Shown: positions 33,458-43,466, counted from the first letter of the stretch. The stretch: DNA of 64,000 nt from Ketobacter sp964016105 (GCA_964016105.1 CAXHEX010000006.1:1-64000), one strand, 5' to 3'. Notes: generated by a model not told the origin, from the sequence alone. Translations and numbers: made by a program.

Positions 33458-35836
33458 TTGAGGCCCCTCAAATTGAAACATTTCCGTTTATTGTTGATCT
33501 CTTCTTTAGTGCTATCTGTATTGTTTGGGTTGAGCGGTTGTAACTCTGAAAACAGTTATGAGGTAATACCTCGCTTGGCTGAGACTCAACAAAGTTATGA
33601 TTACCTGCAACACATAAAGCCCATCCTGGATCAGAAATGCGTTGCCTGCCACGCTTGTAACGATGCTCCCTGTCAACTAAAACTGGAAAGCAGTGCCGGG
33701 ATCGAGCGGGGTGCCAGTAAGCAAAGAGTTTACGATGGTTCCCGCCTTGAGGATGTGAAGCCAACCCGCCTGCACTTTGATGCCCAAACGGCCCAGCAGT
33801 GGCGTGACAAGGGCTTTTACAGTGTATTGGCTGGCCCTGGGGAAGGGGGGAGTGATCCCAGCGCAGCTCTAATGTACCAGTTTCTGGCTTTGGGCAGGAC
33901 TCACCCGGTAACAGAAGGAAAACCTCTTGGCTCGGAATATAAACTGGATATTAACCGTGAACACAGTTGCCCAGCTCCTGGGGAGTTTGAAAACTACGCT
34001 AAGGATAACCCCAATGGTGGTATGCCCTATGGTGTGAGCGGCTTAACCGAGGAAGAATATCAAGTTCTCACCACCTGGGTCAGTCAGGGCGCGGTGGTAA
34101 AAAGACCGTCTGTAGAATTGCATGATAAGCAGCAAAAAATAGTGGATCAATGGGAAACGTTTCTCAACACAAGGGATGCTCGTTCCCAATTGGTGGCTCG
34201 TTATCTGTACGAACATTTATTTTTAGCTCATCTGTATTTCAGTGATGAAGATGCAGAAAATGGCCAGTTTTTTCAGCTTGTTCGGTCTCGCACCAATGCG
34301 CCCCATGAAATAGATGTGATTGCCACCGTGCGTCCTAACGACAACCCTGGTGGCGAGGTTTTTTACCGTCTTCGTCCTATCACCGATACGCTGGTACACA
34401 AAACCCACATCATATATCGTTTTGATAATGCAAGGATGGAACGATATCAGCAGCTCTTTTTGAATACTCAGTGGAGCTTAGATCAGTTACCGGGCTACGG
34501 TTATACAGAATCTTCCAACCCATTCATCACTTTCGCGGCCATTCCCGCGAAATCACGTTATCAGTTTATGCTGGATGAGGCGGAATACTTCGTTAGAACG
34601 TTTATACGTGGGCCCGTGTGCCGAGGGCAGATAGCAACCGATGTGATTCGCGATCAGTTCTGGGTCATGTTTGAAGAGCCTGATACCGAGCAATTCGTGA
34701 ATAACAAAAAACACCACGATAAAGCGGCGAGTCTGTTGGGCTTGCCCGGTGAAAAATCCCATATATTGAGTTTGGGGCCTGAGTATCTGAAGTATCAGGA
34801 AAATCGCAATCAATACCGACGACTCCGGGCCCAACAATACCAGAGAGCTTTTTCATTGGGTATGACACTGGATAATATTTGGGACGGCGATGGCAGCAAT
34901 ACCAATGCCTTCCTCACCGTTTTTCGTCATCACGATAGCGCCTCAGTAGAGCGCGGTTGGTTTGGCAATACTCCTATTACTTTGTGGGTTATGGACTACC
35001 CGTTATTTGAACGTACATATTACGAGCTGGTGGTTAACTTCGATGTGTTTGGTAGTGTTTCCCATCAGGCGCAAACCCGTCTGTACTTTGATTTAATTCG
35101 AAATGGTGGTGAAACTAATTTCTTACTGTTTTTACCCAAGCAGCATCGACAGAAGATCTATGACGGTTGGTATGAAGGTAGCGGTCAATTGAAGCAAGCC
35201 CTTAGCTATTACGAGCTGGATGTTACCACGCCTACCGCTGTGAGGTTTTCCGGTAATCAGCCAACGAAACAGCAATTTGTTCAACAGGCCCTCAGTAAAT
35301 TTGCCGAAGTCATTCCACAAGATCCGCTCCATCGATGCGGAGATAATGAATGTTCTGGCAAACAGGATGATCCCTCCATAGTCGCAAGCCTGCAGCCACT
35401 TACCCTAGCAGATGGCAAGAATTTTAAGGGGATCCATCTGTTACCTGAAGTGACCGTGCTTAGGGTGGATACTGGTGAGGGTGAATACAGGGTGTTTAGT
35501 CTTATTCGAAACCGGGCCCACACCAATGTGGCATTTATGTTGGGTGAAGAGCAACGCTACAAGCCCGCAGCGGACAGCTTGAGTCTGGTAGACTTTCCCA
35601 TTAGCAGTTATCCCAATTACATGTTTCGGGTAGATCAAAAAGCCCTGCCGCAATTTGTGAAGGCTTTGCTGGCCATGGGTGACGAGTCTGATCGTGAAGA
35701 AGTCATTAATCGATGGGGAGTTCGCCGCGCGGATAATGACTTTTGGGAGAACTTCCACAGTATGAGTGACTACCTTAAACGTACGGATCCTAAACAGGCT
35801 GGAATATTTGATCTAAACCGCTACGAGGGCTGGTAA
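33458..35836 (+). CDS. cti: fatty acid cis/trans isomerase (Cti), haem lipoprotein
   Basis: This 792-residue periplasmic enzyme converts cis to trans double bonds in membrane phospholipid acyl chains and so lowers membrane fluidity under solvent or heat stress. The c-type haem motif CVACH is at residues 61-65, inside a Cys-rich CVACHACNDAPC cluster, as in Pseudomonas Cti. Family segments include FLALGRTHPV, FMLDEAEYFVRTFIRGPVCRGQIATDVI and NYMFRV. The N-terminus has a lipobox (FGLSGC), so this copy may be lipid-anchored. The start is TTG at 33458 or TTG at 33473. No regulator is adjacent; in known cases activity is controlled at the enzyme level. Confidence 0.92.
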   Translation: MRPLKLKHFRLLLISSLVLSVLFGLSGCNSENSYEVIPRLAETQQSYDYLQHIKPILDQKCVACHACNDAPCQLKLESSAGIERGASKQRVYDGSRLEDVKPTRLHFDAQTAQQWRDKGFYSVLAGPGEGGSDPSAALMYQFLALGRTHPVTEGKPLGSEYKLDINREHSCPAPGEFENYAKDNPNGGMPYGVSGLTEEEYQVLTTWVSQGAVVKRPSVELHDKQQKIVDQWETFLNTRDARSQLVARYLYEHLFLAHLYFSDEDAENGQFFQLVRSRTNAPHEIDVIATVRPNDNPGGEVFYRLRPITDTLVHKTHIIYRFDNARMERYQQLFLNTQWSLDQLPGYGYTESSNPFITFAAIPAKSRYQFMLDEAEYFVRTFIRGPVCRGQIATDVIRDQFWVMFEEPDTEQFVNNKKHHDKAASLLGLPGEKSHILSLGPEYLKYQENRNQYRRLRAQQYQRAFSLGMTLDNIWDGDGSNTNAFLTVFRHHDSASVERGWFGNTPITLWVMDYPLFERTYYELVVNFDVFGSVSHQAQTRLYFDLIRNGGETNFLLFLPKQHRQKIYDGWYEGSGQLKQALSYYELDVTTPTAVRFSGNQPTKQQFVQQALSKFAEVIPQDPLHRCGDNECSGKQDDPSIVASLQPLTLADGKNFKGIHLLPEVTVLRVDTGEGEYRVFSLIRNRAHTNVAFMLGEEQRYKPAADSLSLVDFPISSYPNYMFRVDQKALPQFVKALLAMGDESDREEVINRWGVRRADNDFWENFHSMSDYLKRTDPKQAGIFDLNRYEGW

Positions 35837-35915
35837 GCCAGAAAAGGGTCACTAGAGCGAGGTAACTCATGGTGTTATTTCTAATTACCGGTAAACGAAT
35901 TTCGGGGGGCTGTTT

Positions 35916-36389
35916 TTGACCTCCCACGAACAATGGATGCAGCAGGCCCTGCAGCTGGCCCAGCAAGCGGCTGACCACGGAGAAGTACCTGTGGGTGCCC
36001 TAATTGTCAAAGACCAGGTGGTGATTGGAACTGGGTTTAATCGCCCCATAACCGATAGTGATCCCACTAGCCATGGGGAAATCGTCGCTCTACGTAATGC
36101 CTGTGCAACACTGGGAAACTACCGCATTCCCGGTTCAACGTTATACGTAACCCTGGAGCCTTGCTCCATGTGCGCTGGTGCTATTGTGCACGCCCGAGTG
36201 GAGAAGGTGATATTTGGTGCAAAAGAACCAAAAGCGGGAGCGGTGGTGAGTAATCAGCGTTTTTTTGAACAACCCTTTTTAAACCATCGCGTTTCGTTCG
36301 AAGGTGGTTGCCTGGAGCAGCAATGCAGCGAGCTCATTTCGAGTTTTTTTGCCCAGCGTAGAGCTCAAAAAAGAAGCGAAAAGAAGTAA
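35916..36389 (+). CDS. tadA: tRNA-specific adenosine-34 deaminase TadA
   Basis: This 157-residue cytoplasmic zinc enzyme converts A34 to inosine in the tRNA-Arg(ACG) anticodon and is usually essential. The deaminase motifs are complete: HGEIVALRNAC (zinc His and catalytic Glu) and LEPCSMCAGAIVHARV (two zinc Cys), with EVPVGALIVKDQVVIGTG ahead. The TTG start at 35916 aligns with the E. coli N-terminus (HEQWMQQALQLA) and has GGGGGG upstream; ATG at 35937 would cut the first helix. It is probably monocistronic. Confidence 0.95.
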   Translation: MTSHEQWMQQALQLAQQAADHGEVPVGALIVKDQVVIGTGFNRPITDSDPTSHGEIVALRNACATLGNYRIPGSTLYVTLEPCSMCAGAIVHARVEKVIFGAKEPKAGAVVSNQRFFEQPFLNHRVSFEGGCLEQQCSELISSFFAQRRAQKRSEKK

Positions 36390-36577
36390 TCTCCCTTTGA
36401 TTTCCGTGTAAGTCCCGGTTACATAAATCCCAACAATTGTTGCGAACTGATTCACTTGTTTTGTTACTATGAGTTCGCATTTTGGGGAAATTCTTCCGAT
36501 TTATAAAGGGAGATAAGCTGATGTACGTTGGGGCTTGGGGGCTGCCGCGTTCGGAAGTAGCAGTTTTGGAGGGGAAT

Positions 36578-37186
36578 ATGGGGAAGCTAAGGATTGGCTT
36601 TTTATGTCTTGTACTGTTGGGAGGCTTTTATTACAGCCATTCTTTACGGGCATCACAAAACGAAGGGTTCCTTCGTAATTTTACTGCTGTAAATCTGGTT
36701 GATCAAAACGGTGATGTATTTACGCCTTCGTCTCTTCAAGGGCGGGTGGTTTTATTCAATTTCATTTTTACCGGCTGTGATTCTAGCTGTCCACTTCAAA
36801 CCCGAATACTAGCCCAGGTCATGCAAGCGTTGCCGGACCAAGCTCGAGATCAGGTTCGTTTCGTTTCCATATCCGTCGACCCGGGTAATGATACTCCAGA
36901 AAAAATGCGCAAGTTTTCACAAGAAATGCAGGCAGACCTTAAAGGCTGGTTGTTTCTCAGTGGCGATGTGCTACAGACCCAGGCGCTGGCCCGACGTCTT
37001 CATTTATTGGACGAAAAAAATTCCACAGGCCCCCACATCCACCGCACTTCCCTGTGGCTGATGGATAAGCAGGGCAGAATGCTGCAACGTTACCACGGAA
37101 ACCCGCCCGATAAAGATCGGCTTATTCGCGAGCTGGTGCAGGTTACTCAGCTGCCGGTGGCGACTCAGAATGAGTCGCAGTTTTGA
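36578..37186 (+). CDS. SCO1/SenC-type copper chaperone
   Basis: This 202-residue thioredoxin-fold protein has an N-terminal membrane anchor (about residues 5-22). The copper site is CDSSC (Cys67/Cys71), with a distant His in GPHIHRTS (His153 or His155). VRFVSISVDPGNDTPEKMRKF is the usual middle segment. SCO proteins bind copper in the periplasm and usually load the CuA site of cytochrome oxidase. The start at 36578 is supported by GGAGGGG; the frame continues back to 36482 without a good ribosome-binding site. No oxidase genes are here. Instead the next gene, 17 bases downstream, is a copper radical oxidase fusion, so copper delivery to that protein is the likely job (inference). Confidence 0.88.
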   Translation: MGKLRIGFLCLVLLGGFYYSHSLRASQNEGFLRNFTAVNLVDQNGDVFTPSSLQGRVVLFNFIFTGCDSSCPLQTRILAQVMQALPDQARDQVRFVSISVDPGNDTPEKMRKFSQEMQADLKGWLFLSGDVLQTQALARRLHLLDEKNSTGPHIHRTSLWLMDKQGRMLQRYHGNPPDKDRLIRELVQVTQLPVATQNESQF

Positions 37187-37203
37187 ATTTATGAGGTAAA
37201 GAA

Positions 37204-40200
37204 TTGGATAGGAAAATGATGAAAACAAGTATAGTGGGACCTCTCAAAAGCCTTTATGGAGTGATGGTGGCGTTTGCATCTCTGGCTGCTTCCAGTTCCG
37301 TTAGTTTTGCCTCCACCATCAACCCTGAAGATTGGGTGGTGGTAGAAAACAAACCCAGCCCCACTTTGGAAAACCTGACCATACCCAGCAACGCCGCCAG
37401 CCGGGGTATGTGGTCTCGGGTTTATGACTGGCCCATGAATGGATTGCATGTCACCGTGCTGGCCGATGGGCGAGTGTTTAGCTTTGGTACCAATCCTAAT
37501 GGTCGTAATCAGGATGGTCGTTGGTATGACCTGTGGGATCCCTCTTTGGGGATGGGGGATGGCGCCCATAACACGGTATATGATCCAAACCGGCAAAACA
37601 GTTTTTGTTCCGCCACCACCTTTTTGCAAGATGGCAATTTACTGATTTCCGGAGGTAACGGAGAAACCACCAGCACCCTATACAATCCGGTTTCCCATTC
37701 CTCTTACACTGATTCTGCCACCATGGCCGAGGATCGTTGGTACCCCACCATGATCAATCTTGCGGATGGGCGTCCCATTATTATGGGTGGCATGGTGCCC
37801 TACACGGAAGAGATGGCGGATGACCCCGAGTTGGCCATTGCCCAGGGCTGGCCGTCCATGACTCCGGAAGTGTATGAAAACGGCGCTTGGCGTTCTTTGT
37901 TTGGTGCCTACAGCAGAGACGCCTTTGGTCCGGATTTTTTGAGAGCCTCCTACCCTCGTGCTTGGGTGGCGCCTAATGGTTTGGTGTTTGGTATTTCTGC
38001 CGACAAAATGTGGTACCTGGACCCCGATGCCAATGGCGGCAACGGTGCCATTACCGACGTTTGGAACTTCAAGCGCGGTTATAACCGTGATAACCCGGTT
38101 AATGTGGGGGCGCTGAGCACCGGAGCCATGTTTGCTCCTGGGCAAGTTCTCCAGGTGGGCGGTAATGGTGGGCATAATGCGGACAAGCTGCCCGCCAGTA
38201 ATATGGCTACGGTGATTGATTTCCGCGATGGTGCGCCACAGCTGAGGGAACAACCCCCCATGACCCATCCCCGTCGCTATGCTAACGCGGTGGTGTTGGC
38301 TAATGGTCAGGTGGTCGTGAGCGGTGGTGCCACATACGGTAACAACTATTTCCTTGAGCCCGGTAGAGCGGTATATCAGGCGGAAATATGGGATCCAGTG
38401 ACGGGTAAGTGGAGTTTGGGGGCCAGCGCCAATCGAATTCGTGTGTACCATTCTGTCACTACCTTGTTAACTGACGGCACCGTATTGTCCACCGGAGGGG
38501 GTACTCCAGGGCCAGTTATTAATCGTAATGCGGAAATCTATTACCCTCCTTACCTGTTTGAAGAAGTCAACGGCTCCAGTCGTCTGGCCCAACGCCCAAT
38601 CATAAAAGCAGTGAGCGGCCTGGGATACGAATTCAATGATGATTTGCAATTGGATATGGATTCGGAGCAACCTATCCAACAGTTGGTGCTAGTGGGCTTG
38701 AGTAACAGTACGCACTCTTTCAACAGTGGTCAGCGCCGAATTCCTTTGGAATTCAGTCAGCAGCGATTTCGTCTCACCACCCAGGTGCCCGATGCCAATT
38801 TAACTCCGCCAGGTTATTACCAGTTGGTGGCGATTGATGGCAAAGGGGTGCCCTCCAAGGCCGTGGTTATAGGTATAGGTCAGGGGCAAACACCGCCGGC
38901 GGTGGAGGTTACCCGTTATGAACCACCGGTGCTGCAGCAGCCAATCGAAACACCCCAGATATTTGCCAATCAGCAGGTCACCTACGGTGTGGAGAGTGAG
39001 CCCGGTACGCTATACAGCTGGACCTTTAGCGACACGGGAGAAACCACCCCTTACGCTGCCAATTCTCAGGTTCAACATACCTACCGTGCTCCTGGTTTAT
39101 ATATTGTTACCCTCAATGCGCAATCTGCCGATGGTGCGGTTAGTACCAAGTCCATAGTGCAGGCGGTGTCTACGGCCCGGACCCAGGGTCAACCTGCTAC
39201 TTCATCTCAAATGGCCTATGAGACCCGGGAATCTGGCGCAGATCGTGTTTGGGTTGTGAATCCGGATAACAATTCCGTTACCGCAGTTAACGCCCGGGTC
39301 AACAAACGTATGCTGGAAATTCCAGTAGATGCTTCACCGAGAGCACTGGCATTTGCTCCCGATGGAAGTCTGTGGGTGACCAACAAAGATGGCCATAGCA
39401 TCAGTGTGATTGATACTGACCAATTAAAGCGGGTGGACACATTGTCGTTACCGAGAGGTTCACAACCCCATGGCCTGGTATTTTCTCCCGATGATAGATA
39501 CGCCTACGTGGTGTTGGAAGCCGCAGGAGAGGTGGCCAAACTCAATGTATCCAACGGGCAAGTGCTACAGAGATTGGCGGTAGGACCAAACCCAAGGGGC
39601 GTGGCCATTACTGCGGACGGGCGCGGCCTATTGGTGAGCCGTTTTATTACTCCACCTCTACCTGGTGAGTCCAGCGCTGATGTGGATTTGAATGGCGGCG
39701 GTGCCGAAGTGGTGGTAGTGGATGCCAACAATATGGCAATTTACCGCACAATCACCCTGGGTCACAGTGCTCTTTCTGATACGGATCAGCAGGGGGCGGG
39801 TATTCCAAATTACCTTTCTGCTGCCGCGATTTCGCCCGATGGCCGCGATGCCTGGATTGCGTCCAAGCAAGATAATATTGGGCGTGGCATGATGCGCAAT
39901 GGTCAGCCGCTGAATTTTGAAAATACCGTCCGGGCCATAGCGTCGTTTGTAAGCCTGGATAATCTGGTTGAAAACCTGGACATGCGGGTGGATTTTGATG
40001 ATTCCAGTGTGGGATCAGCCGCCCTATATCACAGCAACGGTGTTTATTTATTTGTGGCATTGGAAACCAGCCGAGAAGTGGCGGTGATGAATGCCTTAAA
40101 TGGCACTGAGCTGTTCCGCATTGCAGTGGGGTTGGCACCCCAGGGGCTTGCTCTGTCGGACGATGGTTTAACCCTTTATGTGAAAGAATTTATGGGGCGT

Positions 40201-41706
40201 AGCGTTTCCACGGTGGATTTAAAGCCACTAATAAATAGTGGGCAACTTAGCGCGCCAGTGATTGCAAATACCAATACCGTCACCAAGGATGTGCTATCCG
40301 CTCAAGTAAAATCCGGCAAACAGTTGTTCTACGATGCCAAAGATCCTCGCTTGGCTCGCGACAGCTACATGAGTTGCGCCAGCTGCCACAATGACGGTGG
40401 CCAAGATGGTCGGGTGTGGGATATGTCCGATTTGGGTGAAGGTTTACGTAATACCATTTCGTTGAAAGGGCGGGGTGGAATGAAGCATGGCATGCTTCAC
40501 TGGAGTGCTAATTTTGACGAGGTGCAGGATTTCGAACAACAGATTCGTGAACTGTCCGGTGGCACTGGATTAATGCAAGACAGGGATTATTTTGCTGGGA
40601 GCCGCAGTGAACCTTTGGGTGATGCCAAGGCGGGAATCAGTTCCGACTTGGATAACCTGGCCAGTTATGTTGCGTCATTGAAACGTGTGTCCCCAAGCCC
40701 GTTCCGGCAGAGCGATGGCCAGTTAACCGGTTTGGCAGAAACAGGCAAAACGTTGTTTGCACAGCAATGTCAGGATTGTCATGGTGGAGCAGCGTTCACT
40801 CGCAGTAGTAGTGGCGAACCGGTTAAAGATGTCGGCACTCTTACCCAAGCCAGCGGTAATCGTTTGGGGCAAGCTCTATATGGAATTGATATTCCCTCCC
40901 TCAGAAACGCCTGGGCCACTGGGCCTTACCTGCATGATGGCAGTGCCCAAACCATTCGCACGGCCATAGAGGCTCATGAAGGTATGGAGGCGACCTCTGA
41001 TCAATTGGATGCATTGGTTGCCTACGTTCGACAGATTGGCAGCGATGAACTGGGCGCGGGTCTGTTCCCCATTGCAAGATGGGCTTTCAATGAAGGCTCT
41101 GGCAGGACAGTGGTGGATGAATCAGAAAATCAAAACCCGCTGTCTTTGCGTTATGTCGCCTGGAGACAAGATCGTTCCGGCTACGTGGGTAAATTCAACG
41201 GGCTATTCAGCGTTGCCAGCAGCAGGGGGCCGGTTGTGGATACCAGCGAAAGTTTCTCTGTATCTGCTTGGGTCAAAATGGACCACACCTTAAGTTGGCA
41301 GTCGTTTGTGAATCAGGATAGTGATCTGCAAAGTGGTTTCTGGCTTCACTACGGTAGCTTGCTGAGCCGACGTTTTGCCTTTTCCATGCCGGTTTCTAAA
41401 AACGTCGGTAGCAATGTGGTGCGGGCAGTCTCCCAAACCAGGCCAGTTTCAGGCCGATGGTATCACCTCATCGGGGTTAGAGATGTTGAGGCGGGTACCA
41501 TCAAATTGTACGTGAACGGTAAACTGGAAGGCACAGCCCAATACAATGGCCGCTGGCAGGCCCAGGGTAATCTAAATGTGGGCCGCGGCCGCTGGTGGAC
41601 TGCTAACGATTACGCGGCAGGATCGATTGATGATGTCAGTATTTATGATTATGCACTTACCGATGAAGATGCGTTATTGCTGAATGAAAATGATAAGCCG
41701 GACTAA
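37204..41706 (+). CDS. secreted copper radical oxidase / PKD / YVTN propeller / di-haem peroxidase-like / LamG fusion
   Basis: This exported protein of 1500 residues has a signal peptide ending near SFAS. Residues about 50-580 are a galactose oxidase/glyoxal oxidase module with every copper-radical residue in place: Cys135 in SFCSATTF and Tyr180 in RWYPTM (the thioether pair), Tyr415-His416 in VYHSVTTL, and His504 in STHSFNSGQRRIPL. A PKD-like domain follows (about 585-660), then a YVTN-type propeller (about 680-1035). A c-type haem region has CASCH at 1058-1062 and CQDCH at 1189-1193, with SLRNAWATGPYLHDGSA as in di-haem peroxidase/MauG-like proteins. A LamG-like domain (about 1290-1495) ends it. 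The numbering assumes the TTG at 37204; ATG at 37216 is an alternative. The oxidase would make peroxide, and the haem part may use it or pass electrons (inference). Confidence 0.88.
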   Translation: MDRKMMKTSIVGPLKSLYGVMVAFASLAASSSVSFASTINPEDWVVVENKPSPTLENLTIPSNAASRGMWSRVYDWPMNGLHVTVLADGRVFSFGTNPNGRNQDGRWYDLWDPSLGMGDGAHNTVYDPNRQNSFCSATTFLQDGNLLISGGNGETTSTLYNPVSHSSYTDSATMAEDRWYPTMINLADGRPIIMGGMVPYTEEMADDPELAIAQGWPSMTPEVYENGAWRSLFGAYSRDAFGPDFLRASYPRAWVAPNGLVFGISADKMWYLDPDANGGNGAITDVWNFKRGYNRDNPVNVGALSTGAMFAPGQVLQVGGNGGHNADKLPASNMATVIDFRDGAPQLREQPPMTHPRRYANAVVLANGQVVVSGGATYGNNYFLEPGRAVYQAEIWDPVTGKWSLGASANRIRVYHSVTTLLTDGTVLSTGGGTPGPVINRNAEIYYPPYLFEEVNGSSRLAQRPIIKAVSGLGYEFNDDLQLDMDSEQPIQQLVLVGLSNSTHSFNSGQRRIPLEFSQQRFRLTTQVPDANLTPPGYYQLVAIDGKGVPSKAVVIGIGQGQTPPAVEVTRYEPPVLQQPIETPQIFANQQVTYGVESEPGTLYSWTFSDTGETTPYAANSQVQHTYRAPGLYIVTLNAQSADGAVSTKSIVQAVSTARTQGQPATSSQMAYETRESGADRVWVVNPDNNSVTAVNARVNKRMLEIPVDASPRALAFAPDGSLWVTNKDGHSISVIDTDQLKRVDTLSLPRGSQPHGLVFSPDDRYAYVVLEAAGEVAKLNVSNGQVLQRLAVGPNPRGVAITADGRGLLVSRFITPPLPGESSADVDLNGGGAEVVVVDANNMAIYRTITLGHSALSDTDQQGAGIPNYLSAAAISPDGRDAWIASKQDNIGRGMMRNGQPLNFENTVRAIASFVSLDNLVENLDMRVDFDDSSVGSAALYHSNGVYLFVALETSREVAVMNALNGTELFRIAVGLAPQGLALSDDGLTLYVKEFMGRSVSTVDLKPLINSGQLSAPVIANTNTVTKDVLSAQVKSGKQLFYDAKDPRLARDSYMSCASCHNDGGQDGRVWDMSDLGEGLRNTISLKGRGGMKHGMLHWSANFDEVQDFEQQIRELSGGTGLMQDRDYFAGSRSEPLGDAKAGISSDLDNLASYVASLKRVSPSPFRQSDGQLTGLAETGKTLFAQQCQDCHGGAAFTRSSSGEPVKDVGTLTQASGNRLGQALYGIDIPSLRNAWATGPYLHDGSAQTIRTAIEAHEGMEATSDQLDALVAYVRQIGSDELGAGLFPIARWAFNEGSGRTVVDESENQNPLSLRYVAWRQDRSGYVGKFNGLFSVASSRGPVVDTSESFSVSAWVKMDHTLSWQSFVNQDSDLQSGFWLHYGSLLSRRFAFSMPVSKNVGSNVVRAVSQTRPVSGRWYHLIGVRDVEAGTIKLYVNGKLEGTAQYNGRWQAQGNLNVGRGRWWTANDYAAGSIDDVSIYDYALTDEDALLLNENDKPD

Positions 41707-41714
41707 ATAAGCCC

Positions 41715-41774
41715 AAACAGACCGACCCGATTTAACCGGGCCGATTAATATGCCAAGCACTGAGCAGTCTGTTT
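41715..41774. other. inverted repeat region between convergent genes
   Basis: AAACAGAC (41715-41722) and GTCTGTTT (41767-41774) are perfect 8-base arms. Inside them lies a small CCCG/CGGG hairpin at about 41727-41740. They occupy the gap between the fusion gene and mltF and may mark the 3' ends of both transcripts. Confidence 0.35.
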
Positions 41775-41798
41775 AGTGAATCCTAGTGTACTTTTGAT

Positions 41799-43232
41799 CT
41801 AATGAACAAGGCCATCCCGCATGGCCACCAGATTTTGAGGGGCTGGGGTATGTCGGTGTTGATCGCTTTCGGTAGCCCATACCAGAGCGTCATAGTAGCG
41901 TCGAATGTTGCGTACATAAACAACGGATTGTGAACCCGCCTGTGCGTACCCATGGCGGGTTTTTTCGAATACTTCCGGGCGTTGTAAGCGTGGCAGTTGT
42001 TCCCTCACATGGAACCAATTATTAGGGTCAAGCCGAGCTTCCCTGGCGAGGCGTCTGGCATCCAGCAGGTGACCGTATCCCACGTTGTAGGCCGCCAGAG
42101 CAAACCAGGTACGATGGGGTTCGCGAATTTGTTTTGGCAGTCGCTGGTGCAGCTTTTTAAAGTAGCGGGCACCACCTTCAATGCTTTGAGCTGGATCTCT
42201 GCGATCGGTTACCCCCATTTCTTTCGCTGTGCGCCGGGTTAACATCATAATGCCGCGCACGCCGGTTGGGGATATGGCGTTGGGGTTCCACAGGGATTCC
42301 TGGTAGGCGATGGCCGCAAGTAAGCGCCAGTCCATATCCAGTTCTTTCGCATTTTGTTTGAATTTTTCTTCGTAACGAACCAGGCGGGAATCAAGATGCG
42401 CAATAAAGGTTCGTGCGCCCACGTAATCAAATTCCCGATGCCCAAAGAAGTGAACCAACAATTCTTCCAGCTGGCCTGTCTCGTTCAACTGATTAAAAAA
42501 AAGTTCCCCCATGGTGTAGAGTGAGCCGTCTTGCTGGGAGGAAAAAGCCCATGCCAGGGGCTCTGGATCCGACAAGCTCATGGCGCTACGGAGTTCGGGA
42601 AAAATCTCTCTGTAAGTCTGAAAAACATTGGAATCCAGCAGTGCAAAGTCCGCCTGGCCATCGTTAACCATATTGAGCAGGTTTAAGGCGGTCACATTAT
42701 GCTTTTCTTCCCAGCGTAGTTTGGGGTAGTGCAGTTGCAATCGTTCAAGATTTTCAGAATGGCTGCTGTTGGCCAGCACCACAATCTTTTTTCCGTAGAC
42801 CTGTGCGATGGAGCGCGGTTTGCGACGCTTGCTGGAGAAAACCAGTTCTTGAGTGACGTGCTGATAAGCTGAAGAGAAACGTAAATGTTTGCTGCGCTCT
42901 TCAGTAACCGTTAATCCTGCAGCCGCAAGGTGAACTTCACCCTTGCGCAAATCTTCCAGCATTTCACCCAGATCACTGTACAGCTTCAACTTGAGCTCTA
43001 CCCCAAGGTAATCAGCAAAGGCGGATGCCAACTCAAACTCAAAGCCCGTGGGACGCTGGTGCTCCTTGTAGTACATGGTTGGCCCAACCTGTGTAGCCAC
43101 GACCAATTCCCCCTGCTTCTTGATGGTGTCCAGCAAGGGTGGTGTGGGTTGGCAGGCTGATATAAAGATCAGGCCGCCTATGGCCGCGGTGCTTAAAACG
43201 GCCCTTGTTAGCCACAACAGATAGAGCATCAT
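41799..43232 (-). CDS. mltF: membrane-bound lytic murein transglycosylase F
   Basis: This 477-residue envelope protein has a lipobox-like ISAC (Cys27). Residues about 35-270 are a solute-binding protein family 3 module (GELVVATQVGPTMYY ... GFEFELASAFADYLGVELKL). Residues about 290-440 are an SLT lysozyme-like module with catalytic Glu in AIAYQESLWNPNAISPTGVRGIMML. This is the MltF architecture; the enzyme cleaves peptidoglycan to 1,6-anhydromuropeptides, and the first module regulates it. In pseudomonads mltF is divergent from purL. Here the same arrangement holds except that a chemoreceptor gene lies between them. Confidence 0.95.
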   Translation of the reverse strand: MMLYLLWLTRAVLSTAAIGGLIFISACQPTPPLLDTIKKQGELVVATQVGPTMYYKEHQRPTGFEFELASAFADYLGVELKLKLYSDLGEMLEDLRKGEVHLAAAGLTVTEERSKHLRFSSAYQHVTQELVFSSKRRKPRSIAQVYGKKIVVLANSSHSENLERLQLHYPKLRWEEKHNVTALNLLNMVNDGQADFALLDSNVFQTYREIFPELRSAMSLSDPEPLAWAFSSQQDGSLYTMGELFFNQLNETGQLEELLVHFFGHREFDYVGARTFIAHLDSRLVRYEEKFKQNAKELDMDWRLLAAIAYQESLWNPNAISPTGVRGIMMLTRRTAKEMGVTDRRDPAQSIEGGARYFKKLHQRLPKQIREPHRTWFALAAYNVGYGHLLDARRLAREARLDPNNWFHVREQLPRLQRPEVFEKTRHGYAQAGSQSVVYVRNIRRYYDALVWATESDQHRHTPAPQNLVAMRDGLVH

Positions 43233-43466
43233 AGTAAATGAGTGATAGAGCCCCTTATGCTAAGTGCGGTGAACTGGGCTAGCCCCAGTCAGCAAAATAA
43301 AGTCCAGAGAGTTAAGTGTATCCTATGGGCCGAATAGATCGACTTCACAGAGTAAAAATCAGTTGGTTGATTGATTACACTTTGCTTGTAGCTGGTTAAA
43401 AATTAATCGAATTATACTGAATGTGCTCCCAAAAGTCGATTTCAAACTGTAACTTGGGACCCTAAT

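Noticed and set aside
37678..38451. 257-codon frame opposite the oxidase domain
   Set aside because: It lies antisense inside a well-supported gene with intact catalytic motifs, and its own product matches no family.
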